Positions 30,641 through 30,720 of a stretch of DNA of 30,720 nucleotides are shown here, one piece after another. Made by a program: the position numbers and the translations under genes. The first letter of the stretch is position 1, and every line of letters starts with the position of its first letter. Source of the stretch: Welwitschia mirabilis (Eukaryota; Gnetophyta; Gnetopsida; Welwitschiales); the NCBI GenBank assembly GCA_051453625.1, contig JBOZIK010000001.1, positions 196,733,306 through 196,764,025 of the forward strand. Reading direction: 5' to 3'. The notes beneath the pieces are model-generated. The model did no database searches, was not told the origin of the DNA, and saw nothing but the letters and a program-made list of their open reading frames with translations.

Positions 30641-30720
30641 CCTTCACTTCCAAATGATCTTTTATACTTGATATGCTTGTGATGGAAGTTTGAAGGTAGG
30701 AGGTCCATCCAGTAGCTGCA

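Overview
The window looks like intergenic DNA from a land plant with a large, repeat-dense nuclear genome. A gymnosperm is plausible but not proven. The evidence is: several decayed LTR retrotransposons whose primer-binding sites match plant initiator tRNA-Met, a tRNA-derived SINE head, strong AT richness, arrays of degenerate tandem repeats, and almost no intact reading frame. Eleven runs of N (9 to 772 bases) show it is a draft scaffold. No bacterial genes, CRISPR array, rRNA or intact tRNA gene is visible.

Layout, left to right. 1-105: SINE head on the minus strand. 120-2845: a large repeat made mostly of degenerate ~90-100 bp tandem units. Its second copy lies at 23549-26445, and both copies carry a minus-strand TATA box at the left end. 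2857-3112: a short dispersed repeat, seen again at 12905-13145. 3500-6945: two small LTR-element bodies on the minus strand arranged LTR-internal-LTR-LTR-internal-LTR, flanked by one 5-bp target duplication (TTTAT). The outer LTRs resemble each other and the abutting inner LTRs resemble each other. The internal parts hold a stop-riddled frame for a charged, coiled-coil-like protein, not a typical gag-pol. 8074-8107: a G-quadruplex motif. About 8345-9395: nearly pure A/T DNA. 11257-14945: a ~1.6-1.8 kb tandem duplication.

15781-18660 is the only gene-like island: it has higher GC, CpG-containing DNA, a foldback, an internal duplication, and a possible start exon plus a 72-nt exon with good splice signals. 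Three large gaps prevent a gene call. 18685-18828 is a three-copy minisatellite.

The right third is nested retrotransposon DNA. A decayed Ty1/copia gag-protease-preintegrase fragment (19460-20600) ends exactly where a Ty3/gypsy-like element begins. That element has two 506-bp LTRs (20601-21106 and 28214-28719), a Met PBS, a gag with CCHC knuckle and a polypurine tract, but no pol. Its leader is swollen by the second tandem-array repeat and by an unidentified minus-strand coding-like stretch. After 28720 the DNA is unremarkable until a promoter-like segment with telo-boxes and TATA at the right end.

No working cellular pathway is encoded. The interest lies in transposon structure, chiefly the four-LTR arrangement at 3500-6945.
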